64,000 nucleotides of DNA from Melioribacter sp051488685 (lineage in GTDB: Bacteria > Bacteroidota > Ignavibacteria > Ignavibacteriales > Melioribacteraceae). The notes under the pieces were generated by a model. It saw only the letters and a program-made list of their open reading frames with translations. It was not told the origin of the DNA and searched no databases. Of this stretch, positions 8,873 through 17,136 are shown piece by piece (positions within the stretch are counted from its first letter, which is position 1; each line of letters starts with the position of its first letter). The translations under genes were made by a program, and so were the position numbers. Where the stretch lies: positions 21,740-85,739 of the forward strand of contig NZ_JBPSEH010000011.1 in NCBI RefSeq assembly GCF_051488685.1, written 5' to 3'.

Positions 8873-10599
8873 ATGAAATTTTTTACCACGATTTTTTTTC
8901 TATTAACAATTTTTACTATCGAGGCACAAGTTATACTGAAAGATACAGTTATAACATGGTATACATTCAAGTACAACCTTAATGACGATTATACGATTGC
9001 ATACTATTCACAAGAGCCATTCGATACAGTATCAATTAAATTAAATGCTTTTATCCTCGAAAACGATTATTTAAAAATTTTATTGGTACCTTAATTTGTA
9101 GTAAGAAAACTTTCCATGATATATAAACCAACAGGACACGAACAGCTATACAGAAATCCCGTTGGTGTACCGTATGGAGTTGGTCAGGATTGGTTCTATT
9201 AGAAATGGTTGATGGTTTATGGTGGCATATTCCCTACATTAACTGAGCCAGAGCATGGTAAAACCTGATTCTTACCCTGGGATTTTGATACTCTTCATCA
9301 ATCTGTGGACAGCATAAGTTGCGTTATTAGGTGGTGGGATACAATTCAATTTAAAGATGCAGATCCGTATAAGTGGAAATACGGTATGACCGATATCCTA
9401 TGCGATTATATCATTACACTCGTTAAAGGAATGCCAGTTCTTAATACAGAAGTAGTACTTAAGAATAATAAAGGTGAAGACATTGAGTATGAATACTGGA
9501 CATGTATGAGACTAGCGCCAGGCTCAACGCCAGATAATACATTTTGTACGGGCGGTCTTGAAATAATTGTCCCTGCCGAAAAAATTAAAATACCTTCCTG
9601 GTATCCTGACATTGCTCGACAAGAAAAACAAGTGATTGGTCAAAGAGGCATCTATTACTTCGAGGAATTACGTTTTTGGAAAAATTGGACAAACGACGGC
9701 ATCGCTTATATCTGGGATGACGAAAATCGTAATTACTGGGGAGCAATAAATCGCAACAACGAAGAGGGATTGATAAGGATTGCTGATAATAACATTACTC
9801 CTGGTACAAAAATCTGGGCATGGAAATACGACGATTATGAAAGTATCAATCCACTTGTTAATCCGCAAAATATGAGAAGACCTTATGTGGAATTATGGGC
9901 TGGCAATTCACATGAATTTTTTGAACCAGCAGTTCTACCAGCTGGTTCTACGCTTAAGTGGCAGGAAAAATTTTTTCCTACTATAAATATCAATAAAATA
10001 ACACGGGCAAATTATAACTTTATCCTCTCCTTAGATACCACAGATTTTTATAACAACAGAGAAATTCAAATTAAATTTGCCACAGATAGCCCCGCCGTTG
10101 ACCATATCGTTTATGTGAAAGCAGAAGGCGATACAAATTTTATCGTAGTATTTAAACGGAATATAAAACCAGATCCCTACTCAGGAAACGAGATCTTATT
10201 CGAAATACCCGACGAAGTTTATGCTTCCAGTATCGATTCGTTACGAATAATGGTAACAAATCCGAACAACAATAAAAACATAGACGTTACCATACCACTG
10301 AAAAAATAACCTCTGTAAGTGAAAAAGGATTAAAAAGAATCGACAAGTTTTATCTTAAACAGAACTATCCGAATCCGTTCAATGCTGTTACGAATATCGA
10401 CTATTATATCCCTGAAGCTGGCGAAGTAAAAATTATTGTTATTGATGCTTTAGGCAGAGTACTACTTTATAGTGGAAATAAGCACGAGGGCAAACAGAGC
10501 ATCGAATGGTATGCGAGTTAATTTGCTTTGAGAATATACTACTACGGTATTTTTTATAATGGCAAATCGGAAATAAGAAAAATGATTCTGTTGATATGA
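8873..10599 (+). pseudogene. Dead DUF5107-like secreted protein with T9SS tail (4 stops and 1 frameshift)
   Basis: One reading frame can be followed from a good signal peptide (MKFFTTIFFLLTIFTIEAQ) through a DUF5107/galactose-mutarotase-like region (LSMIYKPTGHEQLYRNPVG) to a T9SS sorting tail (FYLKQNYPNPFNAVTNIDYY ... KMILLI). It is interrupted by TAA at 9092-9094, TAG at 9200-9202 and TGA at 9266-9268. A frame change follows at the A6 run 10301-10306, where one extra A would restore 'KKITSVSEKG' into the sorting tail. A further TAA at 10519-10521 lies inside the sorting tail. The open piece 9305-10309 is long but has lost both its signal peptide and its secretion tail, so it cannot give the original product. 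The parent was probably a surface carbohydrate-processing protein. Confidence 0.88.
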
Positions 10600-10809
10600 A
10601 ATTTTAACAACTCTACTTAATAAAATTCATCTATGTTGATTCCATAGTGTCCTGTTTGATTTTTTCTGAGTTGAGCGAATAAGTATAATTAACTATCAGT
10701 ATCGATTACAATAATTAAACTCCACTATTTCTCTTTCTATTTCGAGCGTTTATCGAAATATTTTTTTATACTTGCCGTCGTTAATATTCAATCAAAGAAG
10801 AGCAACGAT
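10600..10809. other. Intergenic region with no gene seen
   Basis: 210 bp between the relic and the phosphoesterase gene. It is strongly AT-rich, has no open frame of note and no convincing -35/-10 pair. It presumably holds the promoter of the next gene (an RBS-like AAGAAGAG lies just before its ATG). Confidence 0.5.
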
Positions 10810-11895
10810 ATGAGAGCTACAAAAGTTTTTATATTAACCATAATATTATTTTCGTTTGTAAACTCTACAGGCGCAGAGAGTAATGAAAACATTAATGATT
10901 GTGATACTCTGAAGTTTGTCAGTTTCCCGGACTTTTTCAATTTCGATATACCGGAGCCCTGGCCAGATTATGATACTGCGGTTGACTATTTTCTGACTCA
11001 GGTTAAAAACGAAAATCCCGATTTTGTATTGATTGCTGGTGATCTTGTCAATGGCCACTGGTGGGACAGTCCTCAATGCGTTGAACATATGGGCACTGTT
11101 TACTATTCTGGATGGGTACGACGACTCAACCGATACGGCTTAAAATACTTTACAGCTGTGGGCGATCATGAATTGGGCGACGATCCCTGGCCGCCCGAAA
11201 AAATTAAATTGATCCCCTATTTTGAAGAGATTTACCGGAAAATTCTTGACATGCCTCAAAATGGTCCCGAAGGGAAAAAAGGATTGGCATATTATTACAG
11301 GGAAAATGATTTGTTATTGATAACTGTAGAAACATTTGAAGTCGTATCAGACACTATGAATCTTGGAGTTATAGGAGAACAGCTCGACTGGTTAAAAAAG
11401 GTATTGAGCGAAAATCAAGATGCAAAATTCAAAATTGTACAGGGGCATGTTCCGATATGGGGGAATATTAATGCACGTTCCTCCAGTAAATTGATGCTCA
11501 ATGGAGGAAAAGAGAGTGAATTCTATAAAACTTTGAGAGATTATAATGTCGACTTATATCTTGCTGGTGAATTTCACGACGTTACAATTCTTCAGTCAGA
11601 AGGTATATGGCAGATTGTTCACGGTTCGTCGTGGGGAAGAGAAATAGTAAACACACTCGATTATCTCGTTGGCGAGTTGTGTGGTAATCAGCTGAAACTG
11701 ACGATGAAAAGAATTTATATTGACGCTCAGGGTGAATATATGTGGAATCTCAACAAGGATAGAGGACCACGAGAAAAAGTACGAATTAATGATAAAACAC
11801 TTTTAAACGGACCTGAAATAACGGGAACTCTAACGATTATTAAAGACAAAAACGAAAAGATATTTACAGAAAGAACAGGTTATTTTAATGAGTAA
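10810..11895 (+). CDS. Secreted calcineurin-like metallophosphoesterase
   Basis: 361 residues with a signal peptide (about 1-23). Metallophosphoesterase blocks follow in order: SFPDFFNFD (first metal motif, where D-x-H is replaced by D-F-F), LIAGDLVNGHWW (GD motif), AVGDHELGDDPW (GNHE-like motif with GDHE), VQGHVPIWG (metal-binding His) and LAGEFHDV (in place of GHxH). The core is therefore recognisable, but the first and last metal motifs are altered. It is probably a periplasmic phosphomonoesterase or phosphodiesterase of unknown substrate. It stands alone between two gene relics, with no obvious operon partner, so a link to pectin use is only positional. Confidence 0.8.
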   Translation: MRATKVFILTIILFSFVNSTGAESNENINDCDTLKFVSFPDFFNFDIPEPWPDYDTAVDYFLTQVKNENPDFVLIAGDLVNGHWWDSPQCVEHMGTVYYSGWVRRLNRYGLKYFTAVGDHELGDDPWPPEKIKLIPYFEEIYRKILDMPQNGPEGKKGLAYYYRENDLLLITVETFEVVSDTMNLGVIGEQLDWLKKVLSENQDAKFKIVQGHVPIWGNINARSSSKLMLNGGKESEFYKTLRDYNVDLYLAGEFHDVTILQSEGIWQIVHGSSWGREIVNTLDYLVGELCGNQLKLTMKRIYIDAQGEYMWNLNKDRGPREKVRINDKTLLNGPEITGTLTIIKDKNEKIFTERTGYFNE

Positions 11896-11897
11896 TT

Positions 11898-12034
11898 ATG
11901 ATCAATAAAGTTCAATATCTAATTGCAGCAGGAATTGTAATCTCTTTCTTACATTACTTATTATTATAGCTAAAGCACAGGCTCCTGAGAGGATAGCTCT
12001 TTTTGCAGTATATTTAATTAATATTGAAAAGTAA
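11898..12034 (+). pseudogene. Relic of a secreted-protein gene (signal peptide only, frameshifted)
   Basis: An ATG at 11898 starts a signal-peptide-like sequence (MINKVQYLIAAGIVISFL) that runs into TAG at 11967-11969. Moving one base at the TTACATTACT stretch continues it as TLLIIIAKAQAPER, with a typical A-Q-A cleavage site, before TAA at 12032-12034. Almost the whole mature protein is missing. The original identity cannot be told. Confidence 0.5.
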
Positions 12035-12080
12035 TGTTCATTTAATCAGTTACTGAGTTAATTAAGTGAGAAATAATAAA

Positions 12081-12120
12081 CAGGCTGAATTGGTATTGAG
12101 CCACTTTCAGCCTGCTTTTT
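12081..12120. terminator. Bidirectional Rho-independent terminator
   Basis: CAGGCTGAA at 12081-12089 pairs with TTCAGCCTG at 12106-12114. A CTTTTTTATTATTTT tract follows on the plus strand, and TTTATTATTT follows on the minus strand. It separates the plus-strand relic from the minus-strand beta-helix gene ending at 12123. Confidence 0.85.
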
Positions 12121-12122
12121 TA

Positions 12123-13973
12123 TTATTTTGCAATATAAGCTCCAACGGCTTTGTATCTTTTCCCGATTAACTTTTCAATATAAGTCGGCAATTCCGTACC
12201 GGCCTTTGCAGCAGGAAATTCTTTTAAGAGTTCAAGGTTATGTAGTTCTATATTTTTGAACAACGGACCATTATAGTTTTTGTAATATTTACTATGCTCT
12301 GTGTATTGTGGAAATGCAACTGCAAATTCATCGTATGAATCAAATAGATATTGGCAGCGTTCGTTATTAGCAGGACTCCAGATAAAAGCCGGTTTGTGTG
12401 GGTCGACTGACTTATGAATATAAACATTATAATCCAATTTTAATACCTGAGGATCATTAATGGAATCACAAATAGTTGCAGGCTGCCATATATAAAGCAA
12501 AGGTCTGTTGTAACTTTCGTCGGCATATAATAGATTGTTAACGAATTCGTGTCCCACTCTTTCGTCTACATCAGGGCCTGTGCTTGGATGCCATCCGAAA
12601 TGGTCGCCCTGAGCGCTTCGTGCATTGCGGGAAATACATGCCATACTATTTATAAATGTATTATTATAAAACTTCACATTTGAGCTGTTGAGCGCCCAGA
12701 CGCCGTGGTCGCAATTAACGAAAACATTACCTGCACAAATGGCTCCCTTCGAAATTTCGAAGAAAAAACCGTTGTTACTCGGCCACGGTTGTTCGATTGA
12801 ATAAGGCGATTTGAAGTTCCCGATATTTTCAATCCAGTTATTTATGAAAACGCCGTCTACATTACCTACGTCGTACCATATTCCGTTCGAGTATGGATGG
12901 TCAATTACAAGATTATCATTACATGTTACCCGATAACATTGATTAAATATTTTTACTGCTGCCGGATAGTAGCCGGTGATTTGTTCAATATTGTTTCGTT
13001 TAATAATATTCTTTTCTAATAACACGTCAGAAGAACTGAGGATGTAGATTCCCTCCGTGCTTGTGTCGCTGATTAAGCAGTTGCGAATTACGAGACTATC
13101 GCCTCGGAAATATCCAGCTACGCGCGAACAGTAAGTAATTGTACAATTTTCTATAACTGTACCGACGACGTCTTTTCCATGATCTTTTTCATTAGACAAA
13201 CCTTCAGGGTCTTTGCCTTCGATTTCGATGGCGCGGTATGCATATTGCGTCAATGTAATGCCTCTGAGTTTAAAACCTTTTTTATCTGGAGTCTTTCCAT
13301 TGATTTCTTTGGTTGTTCTAATAAACGCCGCATCGAAAGCTGTAATTTCGATTAAATGATTTTCGGGATTAATGCCAATATAAACCAGTCCTCTTTCGTA
13401 ATCGATGTAATAACTGTTTTCGTCCACTTCGCCTTCCCATCCAGCAGATTGGAGGAATCTCCCGTCGACAAAAACCATATCATTGTTGAATTTATGCAAT
13501 GGCGTATTTTTGCCTTCACGATCCCTGCGCCACCAGCTTTGTGGTTTGGAAGGGAATAGACGTTCCCATTTTGTAATCCAGAGACCATTACCCAGGTTCT
13601 CCCATTTATCGGCGACGTACGTACCTTTAAGAATTGGCTGTTCGTCCTTATAAGGTTGAATTGTTATCCCTTGATTGAATATCAGGTTGCCAGTTCGATA
13701 CACACCACCGCGCATAACAATGGCATCGCCGGTTTTTGCTCTTTTAATAGCTTCCTCGATTGTTGTAGGGTTATCGAGACTTGTTCCTTCAGCTCCGATA
13801 TTACCATTTGGAGAAACATAATAAATCGTACCGCTTACTTTGGGCAAATCGTATTTCAAAGTCATCGGTCCATAAGGACCTCCGGAAGGTTGTGCTAAAA
13901 GAGGAGTACTAAACATTATAAATAAGAGTAATTTTTTTACAGATGATTTTAGTAAACTTAAAAGAATTTTCAT
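12123..13973 (-). CDS. Secreted right-handed parallel beta-helix protein (pectate-lyase-like)
   Basis: 616 residues with a signal peptide (about 1-28, cleavage after LLAQ). The start of the mature domain matches the 'YYVSPNGN...GTSLDNPTTI...AIVMRGGVYR' pattern that opens PL1/PL9-like and DUF1565 beta-helices (about 50-100). Helix turns with Asn ladders follow (VIENCTITYCSR, VIRNCLISDTST, VLLEKNIIKRNN, CAGNVFVNCDHGVWALNSSN). The insert WERLFPSKPQSWWRRDREG is unusual. There is no T9SS tail. It is probably periplasmic and acts on plant cell-wall polysaccharide, but the exact family is uncertain. It is transcribed against its left neighbours and in the same direction as the patatin gene, with about 100 bp between. 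The ATG is preceded by GGGGGAA. Confidence 0.8.
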   Translation of the reverse strand: MKILLSLLKSSVKKLLLFIMFSTPLLAQPSGGPYGPMTLKYDLPKVSGTIYYVSPNGNIGAEGTSLDNPTTIEEAIKRAKTGDAIVMRGGVYRTGNLIFNQGITIQPYKDEQPILKGTYVADKWENLGNGLWITKWERLFPSKPQSWWRRDREGKNTPLHKFNNDMVFVDGRFLQSAGWEGEVDENSYYIDYERGLVYIGINPENHLIEITAFDAAFIRTTKEINGKTPDKKGFKLRGITLTQYAYRAIEIEGKDPEGLSNEKDHGKDVVGTVIENCTITYCSRVAGYFRGDSLVIRNCLISDTSTEGIYILSSSDVLLEKNIIKRNNIEQITGYYPAAVKIFNQCYRVTCNDNLVIDHPYSNGIWYDVGNVDGVFINNWIENIGNFKSPYSIEQPWPSNNGFFFEISKGAICAGNVFVNCDHGVWALNSSNVKFYNNTFINSMACISRNARSAQGDHFGWHPSTGPDVDERVGHEFVNNLLYADESYNRPLLYIWQPATICDSINDPQVLKLDYNVYIHKSVDPHKPAFIWSPANNERCQYLFDSYDEFAVAFPQYTEHSKYYKNYNGPLFKNIELHNLELLKEFPAAKAGTELPTYIEKLIGKRYKAVGAYIAK

Positions 13974-14073
13974 ATTTCCCCCGTCTTTAATTAAGCAATT
14001 GAAAATTAATAACGATTGTAAGTTAATAAAATTAGTGTATTAAATACATAAATAAGGAATGACTTGTGTGCTA

Positions 14074-14985
14074 TTAATTTTTAATCTGTTTCAGCTTACT
14101 TTTTGCAGTTCTGTAACCGATTTCAATTAATTCTTCTGCTTTATTGAATTCGAGGAGTTTGTATTTGCAGGTATCCGGCTCGATCAAAATATCGGGTCTG
14201 GCAATTCGTAGTGTAAGCTCGCTGATTTGAACTTGGACTATAATGAACATCTGATACAAAATTTCCCAAAACTTTGGGTCGGGTGTTTCATTCCGGCTAT
14301 TGATGTAATGAAGAGGATTTTTTATAAAGTACTGAATCTTTTCGTTTAGTGATAACTTTTTGAGTTCGTTGTCGGACATCTTTTTGTTTTCCGTTTCGTG
14401 AATTTGATTTATTCCATAGGTTTCGAATCTTCGTAAGTTGACGGCAATAACGGTATCGATATTTTGTTTCCTTACAATATCCACAGGAGTCGGATTAACC
14501 AATCCTCCGTCAAGAAGTTTATATTTACCGTAAGTAACCGGAGAAAAAATAATCGGCAGAGAGATACTGGCACGTATAGCAGTTGTCAAATCTCCCTTGT
14601 CAAGAACCACCATTTTACCGGTTAAAATATCGGTGGCAATTGCAGAGAATGGAATCTTTAGGTCATTAAAATTTTTGCCGCCGAAAATAGTACTCAAAAA
14701 TTCATCCAGATAATCTGAATTAACAAGGGATGATAAAGATAAAGTAGGGGTAAAAATTTTAGCCATCAATTTCCAGTTGGTCTTAAGGGCAATTTCTTCA
14801 ATTTCTTTTGCGCTCATTCCCATTGCATAAGCGCCACCTATCAATGCACCAATACTACTGCCCGATATGTAATCAATTTGAATTCCGTATTCTTCAATGG
14901 CTTTAAGCACTCCAATATGAGTAAGTCCTCTTGCGGCGCCTGTACCAAGCGCAAGACCCGTCTTCTTATTTTTCATGTCCATCAT
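14074..14985 (-). CDS. Patatin-like phospholipase (RssA/YchK type)
   Basis: About 303 residues with no signal peptide. It opens with the patatin oxyanion/nucleophile region GLALGTGAARGLTHIGVLKA followed by ISGSSIGALIGG, which holds the G-x-S-x-G serine, and contains LLDGGLVNPTPVD with the DGG aspartate of the Ser-Asp dyad. The size and layout fit the small cytoplasmic RssA/YchK group of serine lipid hydrolases. The start may be any of three nearby methionines (MMDMKNKK). It diverges from the microcompartment operon, sharing a 233-bp upstream region. It looks like a housekeeping gene unrelated to pectin use. Confidence 0.92.
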   Translation of the reverse strand: MMDMKNKKTGLALGTGAARGLTHIGVLKAIEEYGIQIDYISGSSIGALIGGAYAMGMSAKEIEEIALKTNWKLMAKIFTPTLSLSSLVNSDYLDEFLSTIFGGKNFNDLKIPFSAIATDILTGKMVVLDKGDLTTAIRASISLPIIFSPVTYGKYKLLDGGLVNPTPVDIVRKQNIDTVIAVNLRRFETYGINQIHETENKKMSDNELKKLSLNEKIQYFIKNPLHYINSRNETPDPKFWEILYQMFIIVQVQISELTLRIARPDILIEPDTCKYKLLEFNKAEELIEIGYRTAKSKLKQIKN

Positions 14986-15100
14986 TTTCAGTAAAAAATA
15001 AAATGGAACACAATTTAAGAATAAATGATGGATTAAAGTTATTTGAGTCGTTAAAAAAATTGACAGGCGGTAAATTTTAATAAAAAATTGAGCAATCTAC

Positions 15101-15129
15101 TTGACAAAAGAATGAGGAAGTGTTAGATT
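15101..15129 (+). promoter_or_regulatory. Sigma70-type promoter of the microcompartment operon
   Basis: TTGACA at 15101-15106, a 17-bp spacer and TAGATT at 15124-15129. It lies about 90 bp before pduL with the operator palindrome directly downstream, over the expected transcription start. Confidence 0.65.
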
Positions 15130-15134
15130 CGCTT

Positions 15135-15154
15135 AAAGGTTTTCGAAAACCTTT
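15135..15154. promoter_or_regulatory. LacI-type operator O1 (perfect 20-bp palindrome)
   Basis: AAAGGTTTTCGAAAACCTTT is a perfect inverted repeat with a central CG, the usual geometry of LacI-family operators. An identical copy, within a 25-bp identity, lies at 24661-24680 in the leader of the LacI-family gene. Its place 5 bp after the -10 box fits repression by blocking initiation. Confidence 0.8.
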
Positions 15155-15218
15155 TCGTTATTGAATTTAGACTCTGTTTCTTGTCCTCTTTATAAAATTA
15201 AATAAGAGGAGGGTTGTT

Positions 15219-15929
15219 TTGCCCGGCTTCGACATAAATAATGATGCGGCTAAAAATTACGACTCGGAAGAGAAAAAGTTTATTACAGCTATAGTTGATG
15301 AAATTTCCCGCTCGATTGAAAGAAAGTATAGCACTTTCTTTAGAAGTACCTTCCCTCCAATCCCCGTAGGTGTGTCAAACAGGCACGTTCATCTTACCGA
15401 AAAGACATTTAAAAAACTCTTCGGTTTAGATGCTAACCTCGAAGTTATGCGCCCTTTATATCAACCGGGAGAATTTGCCTCGAAACAGACACTCACAATC
15501 GTCGGACCAAAAATGAGATGTATCGAGAATGTAAGAATACTTGGGCCTTTGAGAAAGTATGATCAGGTAGAAGTTTCACTTACTGATTCGATCTATCTCG
15601 GGCTGGAACCGCCGGTTACAAACTCGGGCTCACTCGATTCAGCGGCCCCTATTACCCTCGTTGGTCCTAATAGCTCGGTTTTCCTAGAAAAAGGCGCAAT
15701 AATTGCAAATAGACATATTCACATGAATTCTCAAGACGCTCTCGCTCTTGGAGTCAAGAACGGCGACAATTGTAAGGTTAGAATAGCAGGAATCAAAAGC
15801 ACTATATTCGAAAATGTTTTGATTAGAATTAATGACAATTGGCGGCTTCAGATGCACCTTGATACAGACGACGCAAATGCAGCATTCATAAAAGGCGAAG
15901 TGTATGCCGAATTTTTGGGGAAAATGTAA
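15219..15929 (+). CDS. pduL: Phosphate propanoyltransferase PduL (BMC phosphotransacylase)
   Basis: 236 residues, starting at TTG with a strong RBS (GAGGAGG at 15206-15212). The two PduL metal-binding blocks are clear: VSNRHVHL (His56, His58) and ANRHIHM (His166, His168), each in a PTAC beta-barrel repeat. It exchanges CoA for phosphate on the acyl-CoA made by the aldehyde dehydrogenase, regenerating CoA inside the shell and giving acyl-phosphate; the expected substrate here is lactoyl-CoA. The first 45 residues form an extra amphipathic helix (about 17-36, EKKFITAIVDEISRSIER) that fits a shell-targeting peptide. It is the first gene of the operon under operator O1, 2 bp before a BMC-P gene. 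Confidence 0.95.
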   Translation: MPGFDINNDAAKNYDSEEKKFITAIVDEISRSIERKYSTFFRSTFPPIPVGVSNRHVHLTEKTFKKLFGLDANLEVMRPLYQPGEFASKQTLTIVGPKMRCIENVRILGPLRKYDQVEVSLTDSIYLGLEPPVTNSGSLDSAAPITLVGPNSSVFLEKGAIIANRHIHMNSQDALALGVKNGDNCKVRIAGIKSTIFENVLIRINDNWRLQMHLDTDDANAAFIKGEVYAEFLGKM

Positions 15930-15931
15930 AT

Positions 15932-16228
15932 ATGAAATTTGGTCTAGTCATAGGAAACGTAGTCTCAACCAGAAAAGCAGGTAGAATGAAAGGCTTGAAA
16001 ATTCTTGTGGTTAATTATCTTAATGAAAATTTAGAACAGACTGCTCACACTGCCGCGTGTATCGATACAGTTAATGCCGGTCAAGGGGATATTGTTTTGC
16101 TTTGCTCGTCATCATCGGCAAGATTAACAGCACAAACTAAAGAGGTAGCAACCGACAATACGATCATCGGAATTGTCGACTCGGTTTCACACGGGAATAA
16201 AATTATTTACAAAAAACAAAAAAGTTAG
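15932..16228 (+). CDS. BMC-P shell vertex protein (EutN/CcmL family), copy 1
   Basis: 98 residues with the pentamer fold pattern GLVIGNVVSTRKAGRMKG, then CIDTVNAGQGDIVLLCSSSSAR and IIGIVDSV near the end. Proteins of this family form pentamers that cap the vertices of the polyhedral shell. It is the most diverged of the four pentamer genes in the operon (the others are at 18870, 19154 and 19417) and the only one located before the hexamer genes. The spacing to pduL and to the next gene is only 2 bp, so translation is probably coupled. Confidence 0.95.
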   Translation: MKFGLVIGNVVSTRKAGRMKGLKILVVNYLNENLEQTAHTAACIDTVNAGQGDIVLLCSSSSARLTAQTKEVATDNTIIGIVDSVSHGNKIIYKKQKS

Positions 16229-16230
16229 TC

Positions 16231-16524
16231 TTGGACAAAATTAATATCAAAACACTAATCGAAGTAATTATTAAAGAAGTTATAAAAGAATTAGAAAAGA
16301 GAGGTTACGAATTTACCTATGAAGAAATCGAGAAAAGTAAAAACGACTCATTCGAGATTGATATGAGTAATTTCAAAACACCTGTGCTTACAGAAAACAT
16401 GCTAATGCAGATTGAAAAAAACTTTTCTGAGATTATAATTCCCACAGGCACAGTTATTACACCTGGCGCAAAAGAGTTTTTGAATCAAAGAAGAATAAAA
16501 ATAAATTATAAACAAATCGGATAG
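16231..16524 (+). CDS. Small microcompartment-associated protein with encapsulation-like helix (unrecognised)
   Basis: 97 residues, TTG start 2 bp after the BMC-P stop. I do not recognise a family. Three parts are visible. Residues 1-22 form an amphipathic helix (NIKTLIEVIIKEVIKELEKR) resembling the targeting peptides of BMC enzymes. Then a charged linker follows. The C-terminal segment (TGTVITPGAKEFLNQRRIKI) resembles the 'lTPxAxeylxxrgIxi' motif at the start of some EutQ-like and EutT-like BMC proteins. No catalytic motif is seen. A linker or scaffold that ties cargo to shell is the simplest reading, as inferred from motif resemblance and position between shell genes. Confidence 0.7.
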   Translation: MDKINIKTLIEVIIKEVIKELEKRGYEFTYEEIEKSKNDSFEIDMSNFKTPVLTENMLMQIEKNFSEIIIPTGTVITPGAKEFLNQRRIKINYKQIG

Positions 16525-16532
16525 GAGAAAAA

Positions 16533-16814
16533 ATGACAAAAGGAGTTGCTCTTGGTTTTATCGAAACAAGAGGTAATACAGGAGCAGTTAATGCAATCGA
16601 CGCCATGCTTAAAACGGCAAATGTAGAATTTGTGAAGCGCGTTGAAATAGGCGGAGGATATGTAACTGCTCTGGTAAGAGGTGAAGTGGGTGCTGTCCGT
16701 TCTTCTGTCGAAGCAGGTGCAGAAGCGGCTGCACGAGTGGGAGAATTGGTCTGTACCAATATTATACCGTCGGCACACGAGGAAGTCTTCGAACTATTAA
16801 TGTTAAAAAAATAG
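16533..16814 (+). CDS. BMC-H shell hexamer protein, copy 1
   Basis: 93 residues forming a single BMC domain: ALGFIETRGNTGAVNAIDAM, then VKRVEIGGGYVTALVRGEVG with a Gly40-Gly41-Gly42 pore loop, then the VEAGAEAAARVGELV helix and IIPSAHEEV. Such proteins tile the shell facets as hexamers, with the pore loop at the centre. RBS TAGGAG is 6 nt before the ATG. It lies 9 bp before the second hexamer gene. Confidence 0.97.
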   Translation: MTKGVALGFIETRGNTGAVNAIDAMLKTANVEFVKRVEIGGGYVTALVRGEVGAVRSSVEAGAEAAARVGELVCTNIIPSAHEEVFELLMLKK

Positions 16815-16823
16815 GAGCATGAT

Positions 16824-17114
16824 ATGCTGGAAGCATTGGGAATAATTGAAACCCTGGGTTTTACGGCTGCAATTCAAGCTGCTGATGCAGCAGTTAAGTC
16901 CGCCAATATCAGATTAGCACAATGGATTAAAGTAGGAGGCGGCAGAGTGAGCATTGTTATAAGAGGCGACGTAGCTGCCGTTAAAGCTGCTGTAGAAGCC
17001 GGCACACAGGCAGCTTCGAATATTGGAAATGTATTATCCCAAATTATTATCCCTCGTCCTTCAGAAAAATTGTCGGGTAAATTTCCTATTGAACCTCTAA
17101 ATTTGAAGAAGTAA
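16824..17114 (+). CDS. BMC-H shell hexamer protein, copy 2
   Basis: 96 residues with one BMC domain (LGIIETLGFTAAIQAADAAV, then KVGGGRVSIVIRGDVAAVKA and the VEAGTQAASNIG helix, IIPRPSEKL). The pore loop is Gly38-Gly39-Gly40 followed by an arginine, which would line the pore with positive charge, unlike copies 1 and 3 (Tyr). A positively charged pore would suit passage of phosphorylated substrates such as L-rhamnulose-1-phosphate; this is an inference from one residue. The C-terminus (KFPIEPLNLKK) extends slightly beyond the domain. Confidence 0.97.
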   Translation: MLEALGIIETLGFTAAIQAADAAVKSANIRLAQWIKVGGGRVSIVIRGDVAAVKAAVEAGTQAASNIGNVLSQIIIPRPSEKLSGKFPIEPLNLKK

Positions 17115-17136
17115 TAAAAGCTAAACGAGGATTGCA

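Noticed and set aside
9305..10309. Intact 334-residue gene
   Set aside because: It is in the same frame as the upstream signal peptide and is cut off from it by three stops. The T9SS tail continues out of frame after it, so it is the middle of a pseudogene.
15060..15088. Second TTGACA promoter before pduL
   Set aside because: TTGACA at 15060-15065 has no acceptable -10 at 16-18 bp. The pair at 15101/15124 next to the operator is much better.
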